The notes below the pieces were generated by a model, which was not told where the DNA came from, ran no database searches, and worked only from the letters and a program-made list of their open reading frames with translations. 64,000 nt of DNA. It comes from Candidatus Woesearchaeota archaeon (GTDB taxonomy: Archaea > Nanobdellota > Nanobdellia > Woesearchaeales > JABGXB01). Of the stretch, positions 41,901 to 50,582 are shown in pieces (positions within the stretch are counted from its first letter, which is position 1; every line of letters begins with the position of its first letter). The DNA lies in assembly GCA_018675975.1 (NCBI GenBank), contig JABGXB010000002.1:380098-444097 (forward strand). The letters run 5' to 3'. The position numbers and the translations under genes were made by a program.

Positions 41901-42809
41901 GTTGAAGAAGAATTTAATCCAATTTGGTATATACTAATAATTGTATTATTATTTATTATTTTAGGCGCGGGTGGTTATATGATTTATAGAAAACAAAATC
42001 CTCCTGAAATTAAACAAACTTATAGTGATACTCAAAATGTTCCAAATTTAAATAATAAAACATCAACTAATTCAATTAATAAAATTTTTAATGAAAAACC
42101 AATATTTTCAATTCCTAATATTTTAGAAGGAGATAAATTAAAATCTAAATGGGAAGAAGAAATCTTAACTGAACAAAAAGAAAAATATAAATCAAAATTA
42201 GAAAATAGAAAACAATTATTTAGTAAATTTGTAAATCGTTTAGAAGAAGAATTAGAATCAGTTAAAAAAGAAAAGAAAGTTGATTTTAATAAAGAATTTG
42301 ATGAAGGTTATTTAGATTTAAAAGATTTAGTTTCTGGTAAAAAGAAAAAATCTGATTTAAAATTACCAAAAAGTGCTTTTATGAGTTTAGATAAAATGGT
42401 TCAAAAGCATGGTAGTAAAATTAATTTTAAAGATTTAAATAAAATAAGTAGTGAAAATAAAAAAGTAATTTTAGATTTAATGAAAATGGATTCTAAAAAC
42501 GAATTTGTTAAAATTGATGATATTAAAAAAGAAAGCGACTACACATTAGATAATTTACAAAAGGCAATAGATGGTGCAGGAATAAAATTAAAAACTAATC
42601 CTGTAAAAAAATTATCTAAAATTATTAATAAAAATAATGTCAAATTTGACAAAAGCTCAGTTAAAAATATATTAAACAAATCAAATCCTAATTTGAAAAA
42701 TACTGATTATAATAAAATATTATTTGAATTAAAAAATATAGTTAATTCTGATATTTCCATTAATAAAAAATCAATAAATAAAAATAAAAAAAAAGTGGTA
42801 AAAAAATGA
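38889..42809 (+). CDS. Membrane-anchored surface protein: Ig-like repeats, eight Cys-rich Asp/Gly repeats, TM, Lys-rich cytoplasmic tail
   Basis: Signal MKHLQLKINNFLCILFILITLFSFNFVNA; repeats CxxDxDGDGxGxxCxxGxDCDDTN; TM IWYILIIVLLFIILGAGGYMIY. Confidence 0.88.
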   Translation: MKHLQLKINNFLCILFILITLFSFNFVNAEVDFKINYVSHTTPLITVDFPLYDNIILDGVEIYKTKNNILFKFDKTNGINNFKYVEQEGNINFIKIKSDNAILPGEYFVTIYGIDSYGNKQNYTELLIVDLISPILDTFVPDKSHFKFDKGQLNLMFNFSEGVIFNLFLDDQLVIQQNPKSKSSNGINIINDTYSLVFENNKYFLYGQLPNGDHKLKIEFWDYALNGKVIEEIDFFSFDGNFDLIPLNFPFYFINKSPAILKYNTFVNVDCKISKTGTLQQCPLSGEPAILTGDKTHSFNIIHNKLFFNTDTFKLCYYCMTSDDDLYTKENIYTLDNTKPVLSSVEYKPASKIVILKNEKDEFSFELNINTDDSSICNSYDVSTSKQGLTLDFYLNHDSNTISNLFKSIHNIKFNNLDDKKTYTKYIKCMNKAGLISNTLRVDFKVDSSVVLDFEINSPKEFVNKQLIDIQLTSSMESNCIYATDSGTTIKLNTENNFIHASSVSLGTKNEYNFTFTCQTSTQEKIKKLKLRFDNRPPKIHNVFFYDSDIVENGTITKLNKLTKNNIDFKINFTDNVFSNNILISHFLVNVPTNITKIISNSDFKNYNKNQKYEISTQDLENDMVYYIGLLAKDPANNSALTPFFKPIMFVNKPFIMPPKTCIDIDKDGFGRNCPKGPDCNDRDASLTNNCISTCLDKDGDGFGLGLTCTGLDCDDTNKSLNIACTNGCTIDMDGDQYGINCNLGDDCDDTNNLTHENCLTNCFSDIDGDGYGLGCILGDDCDETNILIHKNCANGCFSDNDVDTYGEGCDAGLDCDDTNNLIHENCPNGCIQDADGDGNGLNCTAGDDCNGKNPLLAEVCIESGCVIDSDGDKYGWECTLGPDCNDLNPTIHYGCTNLCVYDFDADGLGLGCKNGPDCDEGNINFFANSCQKDCKFDADCDGIDDSWESIFGSNPNVKDQDKIILGFDKKNIDIYRNYPITPPEPGTELKNQTIKNQTVVQPLVEEEFNPIWYILIIVLLFIILGAGGYMIYRKQNPPEIKQTYSDTQNVPNLNNKTSTNSINKIFNEKPIFSIPNILEGDKLKSKWEEEILTEQKEKYKSKLENRKQLFSKFVNRLEEELESVKKEKKVDFNKEFDEGYLDLKDLVSGKKKKSDLKLPKSAFMSLDKMVQKHGSKINFKDLNKISSENKKVILDLMKMDSKNEFVKIDDIKKESDYTLDNLQKAIDGAGIKLKTNPVKKLSKIINKNNVKFDKSSVKNILNKSNPNLKNTDYNKILFELKNIVNSDISINKKSINKNKKKVVKK
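40873..41735 (+). repeat. Eight ~34-aa Cys/Asp/Gly-rich tandem protein repeats (MopE/putative metal-binding type)
   Basis: CIDIDKDGFGRNCPKGPDCNDRDASLTNNC..., CLDKDGDGFGLGLTCTGLDCDDTNKSLNIAC..., CTIDMDGDQYGINCNLGDDCDDTNNLTHENC..., and so on. Confidence 0.9.
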
Positions 42810-43345
42810 AAAAAGGTCAAATTAATTTAGTTTTTGCATCCATTATGGGAGTTATTATTATAGGTTTATTATTTGCACTTGCATATAGAGGGATTGCAAC
42901 TATATTAGATGAAAGTGATAATAAAAGAATTCCAATTTTAGTTTCTGATATAAAAGGTCAAGTTAAATCACATGCATATGATTATGGATCAACTACAAAA
43001 AAAGGTTTTATTTTTCCAAATTCAATTCAAAAAATGTATTTAGTTGATTATAATGCGATTTCAAATTGTGGTGGTATTGATACTTCGCTTCCTTTTCAAA
43101 TTAGTAATATGATTAAAAGTGAATGTAATGCCCAGATTGAAAATCATAAAAAAAAATCACTTATTTTAAATGGAGATGGTTTTTTTAAGGGATTTGATAT
43201 TGGTGAATTAGAATTAGGTGATATTGAACTATCTATTGATTATGCAGAAAAATTTGGTGATGGTATATTATCTATTGATTTAAAAAAACAAATTGAACTT
43301 GAATTTGAAGGAATTTCTTCAAAAACAAAAATTACTATAAAATGA
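42806..43345 (+). CDS. Small class III signal (pilin-like) protein
   Basis: MKKGQINLVFASIMGVIIIGLLFALAY; ATGA overlap with upstream gene. Confidence 0.75.
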   Translation: MKKGQINLVFASIMGVIIIGLLFALAYRGIATILDESDNKRIPILVSDIKGQVKSHAYDYGSTTKKGFIFPNSIQKMYLVDYNAISNCGGIDTSLPFQISNMIKSECNAQIENHKKKSLILNGDGFFKGFDIGELELGDIELSIDYAEKFGDGILSIDLKKQIELEFEGISSKTKITIK

Positions 43346-44376
43346 ATTCCAAAGGACAAGTTGCTCAAGCTGCAAAATGGATTTTTGTTGTAATTATTGG
43401 AGTGTTTTTATTAGGTTTATTTTTTAATATGATTTTTAAAAATGTAGAAGATTCTAAAAATGAAAATGAAAGATTAATTTTGAGTTATCTAAATACTTTT
43501 ATAACAAATACAAGAATTAATCCAAATTTTCAAATACAAAGAGATTTAGATAAAAATGTTCAATTTGAAGTTGATTATAATGATTTACTCATTGGAAAAA
43601 ATAGTCGATCTATATCTGATGTAGTATTATATAGTCCAAAAAATTTTGATACAAAAAATATTATGGGAAATTCAATTCCATTTAAATCTCCTTTTTATTT
43701 AACGAATATTTTAACAATGTTTGATCAAAATAAACAATATGTTATTGTATATGACTTTCCTAAAAATGGACGTTTATTTTCTCTGTTTAATAACACAATT
43801 CCCTCTTTTTTAAATGTTAAAATTTATTATGAGGATGATTTTGATAATGAAGAATTAAATTTATTTGATTCAGAGTTTTCAGAAATTTTATTTTTTACAC
43901 AAAAAGAACAATATATTCCTAATTATCCTAATATTGCTGATTACAAATATAAAACATATACAAAATTTGCATTTGGTGATGATAGAAATTTTAAATTTGC
44001 AAAAGTAAGTTTTTATGATGATACTAAAATCATTCCATTAATAGATAAAAGTATGTTTATTGGTTCAATTGCAAGTGATGATTATAATGAATTTTTAAAA
44101 CAAACAAGTAAATTAATGCCTTTTATGAAAAGAATTTTTGTATTACAATATAATAAAACAAATGAATTGATTAATACAAATGGTCGTTGTTTTTTAAATT
44201 ATCAAAATATACAAAATGAATTATTAAAACTTCATGATAAAATTAATACATATCAAGATTCGGTTTTATTTGATAATCAGAATATAATTGATTTAATTTA
44301 TTCTATTCAAGAAATTGATGTTATTGTTAAGCGTGAAAATGATGAAATTAAAGGGAGATGTTCGAGGGTTTATTAA
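43342..44376 (+). CDS. Class III signal (pilin-like) surface protein
   Basis: MNSKGQVAQAAKWIFVVIIGVFLLGLFF; ATGA overlap. Confidence 0.75.
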   Translation: MNSKGQVAQAAKWIFVVIIGVFLLGLFFNMIFKNVEDSKNENERLILSYLNTFITNTRINPNFQIQRDLDKNVQFEVDYNDLLIGKNSRSISDVVLYSPKNFDTKNIMGNSIPFKSPFYLTNILTMFDQNKQYVIVYDFPKNGRLFSLFNNTIPSFLNVKIYYEDDFDNEELNLFDSEFSEILFFTQKEQYIPNYPNIADYKYKTYTKFAFGDDRNFKFAKVSFYDDTKIIPLIDKSMFIGSIASDDYNEFLKQTSKLMPFMKRIFVLQYNKTNELINTNGRCFLNYQNIQNELLKLHDKINTYQDSVLFDNQNIIDLIYSIQEIDVIVKRENDEIKGRCSRVY

Positions 44377-44852
44377 TGAAAAATAAAGGTCAATTTCAAA
44401 TGATGGAATCTGTTATGTTTTTAGTTATTTTTATTATTCTAGCTGCATTTTTAGTTGTTTTATATTTTACTTTTTCAATTGATAGTCAAAAAGCAGAAAT
44501 AGAAATTGCAGTTGATAAGGATAGTATAGATAAATCTCAAATTATTTTTAATTTACCGGAAATTAAATGTAGTGAAAAATATTCAAATGTAAATAATTGT
44601 ATTGATTTATTAAAATTAAAATATTTAGAACCTATTTTAAAATCAAATAGGGCTTATTATTATAATATATTTGGAAATGTTAAAATTGAATGGGAATATA
44701 TTTATCCAGATCTTCCTGGTGTAAATGTTTTATTTGATAGTGAACCTGAAAATTATTTAAGAAAAAGACCGACTGAATTGCCAGTTAATATATATAATGT
44801 TAATACTAATACAATGTCATTGGCATTATTAAAAATCACATATTATAATTAA
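44376..44852 (+). CDS. Class III signal (pilin-like) small protein
   Basis: MKNKGQFQMMESVMFLVIFIILAAFLVVLYF; start at 44376 (TAATG overlap) preferred over 44358. Confidence 0.72.
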   Translation: MKNKGQFQMMESVMFLVIFIILAAFLVVLYFTFSIDSQKAEIEIAVDKDSIDKSQIIFNLPEIKCSEKYSNVNNCIDLLKLKYLEPILKSNRAYYYNIFGNVKIEWEYIYPDLPGVNVLFDSEPENYLRKRPTELPVNIYNVNTNTMSLALLKITYYN

Positions 44853-44853
44853 A

Positions 44854-45375
44854 ATGAAAAAAGGACAAACAGAAATAGTTGGATTAATTTTTATTGTATT
44901 ATTTGTAATTATAATTGGAAGTGTATTTTTATTAGTTTTTTTAAAATCAGGTGATGATACTTTTAGTAGGTCTGAAATAAAAACATCAATTCTTGCAAAT
45001 AAATTTTTGGCAACTTTAATTGAAACTGAAATTGAAGAGTGTAGTAGAAAATCAATAAAATCAATAATTAAAGATTTTTATGAAGGGGATACTCAATGTT
45101 TAGTTCCACCTTATGATACTTCAGTAAATTCTAAAGAATATTTGGAAGATAATGTATTTCCCATTATTTTAACTAAAATATTTTCAGATAAAGGAAGGGC
45201 ATATAACTTTTCAATTACTTATGTTAAAGGGGGAGTTGAAGAACCGCCATTTTACTCAAGTCAAGGTAATTTTGATAAACAATATAGTACCATAAGAAAA
45301 GCAGCTCCATTTATCATTCCAATGGATAATCCTCAAAATAAGATTATTTTTAATTTAATTACTAAAACTAATTAA
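44854..45375 (+). CDS. Class III signal (pilin-like) small protein
   Basis: MKKGQTEIVGLIFIVLFVIIIGSVFLLVFL. Confidence 0.75.
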   Translation: MKKGQTEIVGLIFIVLFVIIIGSVFLLVFLKSGDDTFSRSEIKTSILANKFLATLIETEIEECSRKSIKSIIKDFYEGDTQCLVPPYDTSVNSKEYLEDNVFPIILTKIFSDKGRAYNFSITYVKGGVEEPPFYSSQGNFDKQYSTIRKAAPFIIPMDNPQNKIIFNLITKTN

Positions 45376-45428
45376 ATTGAATAAACTATTATATATAAAT
45401 TTATAAAAATGTATTCATAATAAAAAAT

Positions 45429-45908
45429 ATGGCTTGCGATATGTGTGGAAAAGCTGGTAATTTTGAAGAATTTCGATTAGAAGGTGCAAATTTAAAATTA
45501 TGTTCTAATTGTAATAAGGGTGGGACAAAAATTAAAAAAAACTTTGCTAATCTAAAAAGTAATTCAAAAGGCTATAATAATAATAATAATACTAATAGTT
45601 ATTCAAATTTTGTTATTAGAAAATCAGTTGTTCCAAATTTTTCTAATTTAATTAGGAATAAAAGAAATTCTCTTAATTTAAATATTGAAGAATTTGCTTC
45701 TTTAGTTAATGAAAAAGCTACATTTATTCAAAAATTAGAAAGTAGTAAGTTAACTCCAAGTATTGAAATTGCACAAAAATTACAAAAGACATTAAAATTA
45801 AAATTATTAGATGAAGATGGTAGTGATAATGAAGATAATGTATTTGTTTCAAAAAATGATGATGATTCTAATGATTTGACTTTGGGTGATTTTATTAAAT
45901 TTAGGTGA
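45429..45908 (+). CDS. mbf1: Multiprotein bridging factor 1 (MBF1)-like, zinc ribbon plus HTH
   Basis: CDMCGKAG...LCSNCNKG ribbon, then LIRNKRNSLNLNIEEFASLVNEKATFIQKLESSKLTPSIEIAQKLQKTLKLKL. Confidence 0.88.
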   Translation: MACDMCGKAGNFEEFRLEGANLKLCSNCNKGGTKIKKNFANLKSNSKGYNNNNNTNSYSNFVIRKSVVPNFSNLIRNKRNSLNLNIEEFASLVNEKATFIQKLESSKLTPSIEIAQKLQKTLKLKLLDEDGSDNEDNVFVSKNDDDSNDLTLGDFIKFR

Positions 45909-45911
45909 TTT

Positions 45912-46946
45912 ATGGGAGTTAAAATTTTTGATCTTGTATCTAATAAAAATTTGGAAGTGAAAGATTTAAAAAATAAAATTGTGGGAATTGATGCATTTAA
46001 TGTATTGTATCAATTTTTATCTTCTATAAGAGGTTCAGATGGTGCACTTTTACAGGATTCAAATGGTAGGGTAACTTCACATTTATATGGCTTATTTTCA
46101 AGAACGATGAATTTAATTACTGCAGGTGTAAAACCAGTTTATGTTTTTGATGGGAAAGCGCCAGATCTTAAATATTTAGAACAAAAAAGAAGATCGGATT
46201 TAAAAAAAGAGGCTTTGAATAAATATGAAATTGCAAAACAAAGTGGTGACCTTGATGAAATGAAAAAATATGCATCCAGAACATCTAGATTAACACAGGA
46301 GATGATTGAAGATGCAAAACTTTTAATTGATTCAATGGGTGTTCCAATTGTACAAGCACCTAGTGAAGGGGAAGCTCAAGCAACGTTTATGTGTAAACAA
46401 AAGGACGTTTATGCAGTTGCTAGTCAAGATGGGGATTCTTTATTATTTGGGGCTCCAATATTAATTAAAAATTTAACTTTAAATAATAAAAGAAAAGTTT
46501 CTGGGACTCAATCTTATGTCGATATAAAAATTGAACAAATTGAATTAAAAACAGTATTATCTGAATTAGAAATTAGTCAAGATCAATTAATTGTTTTGGG
46601 TATTTTAATTGGAACTGATTTTAATCAAGGTGGTATAAAAGGTATTGGTCCAAAAAAAGCATTAAATTTAATTAAAAAACATAATGAAAATTTTGAGGCA
46701 TTATTTGAAGAAGTTAATTGGAATAATTTCTATGATTTTTCATATAAGGAAGTAATTAATATTTTTAAAAATATTAAAGTAAATTCAGAATATAGTTTGA
46801 AATTTAATAAACCTAATAAACAAAAGATAATAGAAATTTTGGTAGATAAACACAATTTTTCAATGGATAGGATAAATAGTACTTTTGAAAAATATGAAAA
46901 GAAACAAGGTGAATTATCTCAACAAAATTTAGGTGCTTGGACTTAA
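45912..46946 (+). CDS. fen: Flap endonuclease 1
   Basis: GIDAFNVLYQFLSSIRG, YVFDGKAPDLK, APSEGEAQA, ASQDGDSLLFG, GTDFNQGGIKGIGPKKAL. Confidence 0.96.
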   Translation: MGVKIFDLVSNKNLEVKDLKNKIVGIDAFNVLYQFLSSIRGSDGALLQDSNGRVTSHLYGLFSRTMNLITAGVKPVYVFDGKAPDLKYLEQKRRSDLKKEALNKYEIAKQSGDLDEMKKYASRTSRLTQEMIEDAKLLIDSMGVPIVQAPSEGEAQATFMCKQKDVYAVASQDGDSLLFGAPILIKNLTLNNKRKVSGTQSYVDIKIEQIELKTVLSELEISQDQLIVLGILIGTDFNQGGIKGIGPKKALNLIKKHNENFEALFEEVNWNNFYDFSYKEVINIFKNIKVNSEYSLKFNKPNKQKIIEILVDKHNFSMDRINSTFEKYEKKQGELSQQNLGAWT

Positions 46947-46947
46947 A

Positions 46948-48060
46948 ATGAATGATTATAATGGAATAAAAACAAAATTACTTCATGCAAATTATCTTAA
47001 GGATTATTTAAAAAATAATAATTTATTAAATTTAAAATATTTAAGTGAAAAGGAAAATAATTCTATTATATTTCCAATAATTAAAAATTTTAATTTAAAC
47101 AATTTAGATTTTGATTGTTCTTTTGTAAAATGTAATTTTAAGGCTAAAATTATGAAAAAAACATATAAGGACTTAGTTTTACAAATTATACCTTCTGAAC
47201 TTTCATTTAAATTCAATAAAGCATATGATATTTTTGGAAATATTGCTATAGTTGAAATTGAATCCGAATTAATTCCATATGAAACTGAAATTGCAAAAAT
47301 TTTAATTGAATCAAATGATAAAATTAAATCTGTATATAAAAAATCTGGTGCTTTTGAAGGTGAATTTAGAATTCAAAACTATATTTATTTAGCTGGTATT
47401 GAAAATGAGCTTGCTGAACATTGTGAAAATAATGTTAAACTTAATTTTAATATTGGTGATTTGTATTTTTCTTCTCGTCTTTCAAATGAGAGAAAAAGAA
47501 TAGCAAATTTAGTTAAATTAAATGAATCTGTTCTGATTATGTTCTCTGGTTGTGGTCCATATACATATACTATTGCAAAAAATTCATTTGCAAATAAAAT
47601 TATTTCGATTGAAAAAAATCCAAAGGCATGCTATTGGGCAAATATTAATTTAGATAAAAACAAATTATCAAGTGATTTTATTAAAGAAAAATATTTGAAA
47701 AAAAAAGAACATTTTGATAAAATTAAATTTAAAGGCCCATTACATGTGGAAAATCATTGTGGTGATGTTCGTGAAATTATTCCTTTATTAAAAAAAGAAC
47801 ATGATTATTTTGATAGAATTATAATGCCACTTCCCCATATAGCAAATAATTTTTTAGATATTGCTCTTTTAGTTGCAAAAAAAGGTACCATGTTTCATTT
47901 ATATGACTTTATGGATTTATCAGAATTAGAAAATATTAAATTAAAAATTAAAAAAGAATGTAAAATTCATGGATTTGATATTGAAATTAAAAATATTGAA
48001 ATTTGTGGTGAGTTTTCTCCTAATATAAAAAGAATATGTATTGATTTTTTAATTATTTAA
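46948..48060 (+). CDS. trm5: tRNA (guanine-N1)-methyltransferase Trm5 family
   Basis: LNFNIGDLYFSSRLSNERKRIANLVKLNESVLIMFSGCGPYTYTIAKN, ISIEKNPKACYWANINL, DRIIMPLPHIANNFLDIAL. Confidence 0.9.
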   Translation: MNDYNGIKTKLLHANYLKDYLKNNNLLNLKYLSEKENNSIIFPIIKNFNLNNLDFDCSFVKCNFKAKIMKKTYKDLVLQIIPSELSFKFNKAYDIFGNIAIVEIESELIPYETEIAKILIESNDKIKSVYKKSGAFEGEFRIQNYIYLAGIENELAEHCENNVKLNFNIGDLYFSSRLSNERKRIANLVKLNESVLIMFSGCGPYTYTIAKNSFANKIISIEKNPKACYWANINLDKNKLSSDFIKEKYLKKKEHFDKIKFKGPLHVENHCGDVREIIPLLKKEHDYFDRIIMPLPHIANNFLDIALLVAKKGTMFHLYDFMDLSELENIKLKIKKECKIHGFDIEIKNIEICGEFSPNIKRICIDFLII

Positions 48061-48097
48061 AGGTTTACTTTTTAAATAAAACAATTAACTTAAATTT

Positions 48098-48153
48098 GGC
48101 AATGATGATCTTTACCCATCTGATTAATGATGAACGGAAGTAACTTCTGAGCC
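48098..48153 (+). ncRNA. C/D box guide sRNA
   Basis: GGC-A-ATGATGA(C)-TCTTTACCCAT-CTGA(D')-TTA-ATGATGA(C')-ACGGAAGTAACTT-CTGA(D)-GCC; all four boxes perfect, GGC/GCC closing stem. C 48102-48108, D' 48120-48123, C' 48127-48133, D 48147-48150. Confidence 0.9.
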
Positions 48154-48155
48154 AA

Positions 48156-48413
48156 TTATTTATTTTTAATTTCTTTTTGATATTTGTGAGATTCTTTTAA
48201 TATTATTTTATATAATTTATTTAGAAATTCAGGTCTTAAATTATGTTCATTTGCTAATTGATTTAATTTTTCAAATATTTCTTTTTCTCTACTTTTATCT
48301 TCAATTTTATTTTTATATTTTAACATTTTTTGACTAATTAACTTTCTTTTTTTTAGAAGTAAAATAATTTTCTTGTCAATTTTATCGATATCAATTCTAT
48401 ATTTTTGTAACAT
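48156..48413 (-). CDS. Chorismate mutase, AroQ-type (monofunctional)
   Basis: YRIDIDKIDKKIILLLKKRKLISQKMLKYKNKIEDKSREKEIFEKL. Confidence 0.8.
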   Translation of the reverse strand: MLQKYRIDIDKIDKKIILLLKKRKLISQKMLKYKNKIEDKSREKEIFEKLNQLANEHNLRPEFLNKLYKIILKESHKYQKEIKNK

Positions 48414-48437
48414 TTTAAAATAAATTAAAAATAAAAT

Positions 48438-49571
48438 TTAAAAAAACATTTCGTGTCTTTTTTCTTTTTCTTCGTCTTCTTTTACTTTTTTAATTGCTTC
48501 AACTAAATCTTTTTCAATTATTTTGCTTCTTTTTTTTCTAATTGCATTATAACCAGATTCAGTTGCAATTGAATGTATTTCTGCTCCAGAAAATTCTTCT
48601 TTTTGTATTAATTTGTATATTTTTTCAAAATCTATTTTTTTATCTAAGTTCATTTTTTTTGTATGAATTTTAAATATTTGTTTAATACCTTCAAAATCTG
48701 GATTTTTAACGTGAATCAATCTATCAAGTCTTCCAGGTCTTATAATTGCTGGATCTAAAATATCTTTTCTATTAGTTGTTGCAATTAATTTTACATTACC
48801 TAATGGTTTAAATCCGTCTAATTCTGCAAGTAATTGCATAAATGTTCTTTGAACTTCACGCTCACCACTAGTTCCTTGTTCAATTCTTTTTGAAGCTAAT
48901 GCATCAATTTCATCAATAAATACAATAGCTGGTGCTTTTTGTTTTGCTAATTGAAATATTTCTTTAACAATTTTTGCACCTTCTCCTATAAATTTTTGAA
49001 CTAATTCACTTCCAACTATTTCAATAAATGTAGATTTTGTAGCAGATGCTACAGCTTTAGCAAGTAATGTTTTACCAGTACCTGGTGGACCGTGTAATAA
49101 AATTCCTTTTGGTGGTTGAATTCCAACTTTTTCAAATAATTCTGGTTTTGTTAAAGGAAGTTCTATAACTTCTTGTAATTCCCTAATTGTATCTTTTAAT
49201 CCCCCAACATCTGACCAATCAATATTAGGTTTTTCCATAATAACAAATTTTTCAACTCCAAATGAACTTGATCCATTTATTTTTTTAACAATGTTTAAAT
49301 TTTTCTGTTCAACTAAAACTGCATCACCTGGTTGTAATCCGATTACGTCTTTACTAATATTAACATAGAATTCATTTCCAGTTTTCAAATGCAAAATTGC
49401 AGTATCACCTAATACTTCTTTAATTTCTGCAACTAATAATGGTGCTTGTCTTAATCTATCAATTTCTTTTTTTAAATGTAAAATTGTTTCTTTTAGTAAT
49501 TTAGTCTCATCTTCTAACTTTGAATTTTCAATATTATATGAATAAATTGCTTTTTTTATTTCTTCAGTCAT
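48438..49571 (-). CDS. pan: Proteasome-activating nucleotidase PAN (AAA ATPase)
   Basis: PNIDWSDVGGLKDTIRELQEVIELPLTKPELFEKVGIQPPKGILLHGPPGTGKTLLAKAVA, IVFIDEIDALA, N-terminal coiled coil. Confidence 0.93.
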   Translation of the reverse strand: MTEEIKKAIYSYNIENSKLEDETKLLKETILHLKKEIDRLRQAPLLVAEIKEVLGDTAILHLKTGNEFYVNISKDVIGLQPGDAVLVEQKNLNIVKKINGSSSFGVEKFVIMEKPNIDWSDVGGLKDTIRELQEVIELPLTKPELFEKVGIQPPKGILLHGPPGTGKTLLAKAVASATKSTFIEIVGSELVQKFIGEGAKIVKEIFQLAKQKAPAIVFIDEIDALASKRIEQGTSGEREVQRTFMQLLAELDGFKPLGNVKLIATTNRKDILDPAIIRPGRLDRLIHVKNPDFEGIKQIFKIHTKKMNLDKKIDFEKIYKLIQKEEFSGAEIHSIATESGYNAIRKKRSKIIEKDLVEAIKKVKEDEEKEKRHEMFF

Positions 49572-49667
49572 ATTTACTTAATAATTTTTACATTTATAAA
49601 ATTTTTCACTTTTTTTTCATATATTTTTTATAGTATATTTTATAAAGCAAAATTGATATTTTTATTT

Positions 49668-50507
49668 ATGATTAGTTTTTATAATTCAAAACACAGTAAA
49701 ATTTATTTATTGTTATTTTTTATATTAGCAAGCTTTTTATTTAGTTTAGATATTTCTTATGATGAAAATTTAATTGCATATTCTGCTCAAAATTTATTTG
49801 CAAAAATTAATTATGATGATGTTTTAAATGGAAATTTTATTGTGGAAGTTTCTAAAGATTTAGAAGATTCTAATATTATTAAAGTTCCAATTAATTTTAA
49901 ATCAGATGATTTTGATGAAGAATATTATTTTTTTAGGGATAATATATTTTACAAGTCAAAAGTAAACGGTTTTTTTTCAGCTACAGAAACTAATGAATGG
50001 AGAAGATTTTATACTCCAATAAAAGATGAACAAACTGTTGTACTAAATGTACCTAGAGATGATTTAACTGGTAAATCTTATTTAACAATTGGTACTTATT
50101 TTTGTAAATGGCAATCAGGTGATTGGTTATGTTCATGGAAATATTTCAATTTAAATTATAATTTAGAAGAATTAGAATCTTTTAATAAAAATTTATTAAA
50201 TTTAAATTCTAAACAAATTTGGAAATCAAGTAATGATGATTGGGATGTTGTTTATTGTCATGAAAATACAAAATATGATGGTTCAAAAATTTGTGATTGG
50301 CCTGAAGCTCAAGATTTAACTGGAACTGATTGTTCAGATTATGAATTGGGTTTAATAGTAAAAACATCATATGAAGTTGGAGATAATTTTGAATGTGTTA
50401 ATAATGAAAATTATAGTGAATTAAATATTGAAATTGAAGAAAACTATAATGAATTAGATGTTGAAATTGAAGAAATGGATATGGACAATTTACCAAATAT
50501 AAAATAA
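49668..50507 (+). CDS. Secreted/surface hypothetical protein
   Basis: N-terminal hydrophobic segment YLLLFFILASFLFSL; ATG at 49668 is 27 bp from TTTATAAA (49639-49646), favoured over the TTG at 49653. Confidence 0.7.
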   Translation: MISFYNSKHSKIYLLLFFILASFLFSLDISYDENLIAYSAQNLFAKINYDDVLNGNFIVEVSKDLEDSNIIKVPINFKSDDFDEEYYFFRDNIFYKSKVNGFFSATETNEWRRFYTPIKDEQTVVLNVPRDDLTGKSYLTIGTYFCKWQSGDWLCSWKYFNLNYNLEELESFNKNLLNLNSKQIWKSSNDDWDVVYCHENTKYDGSKICDWPEAQDLTGTDCSDYELGLIVKTSYEVGDNFECVNNENYSELNIEIEENYNELDVEIEEMDMDNLPNIK

Positions 50508-50582
50508 ATTATATTTAAAAATTCTATTTTAAAAATATTTTGATACAATTATTTTATAATCCCTTTTTAATTTTAATATTTT

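Noticed and set aside
46905-46946. Degenerate PIP box at the FEN1 C-terminus (QQNLGAWT)
   Set aside because: Looks like a PCNA-binding QxxLxxWF variant lacking the last Phe; plausible but not notable without alignment.
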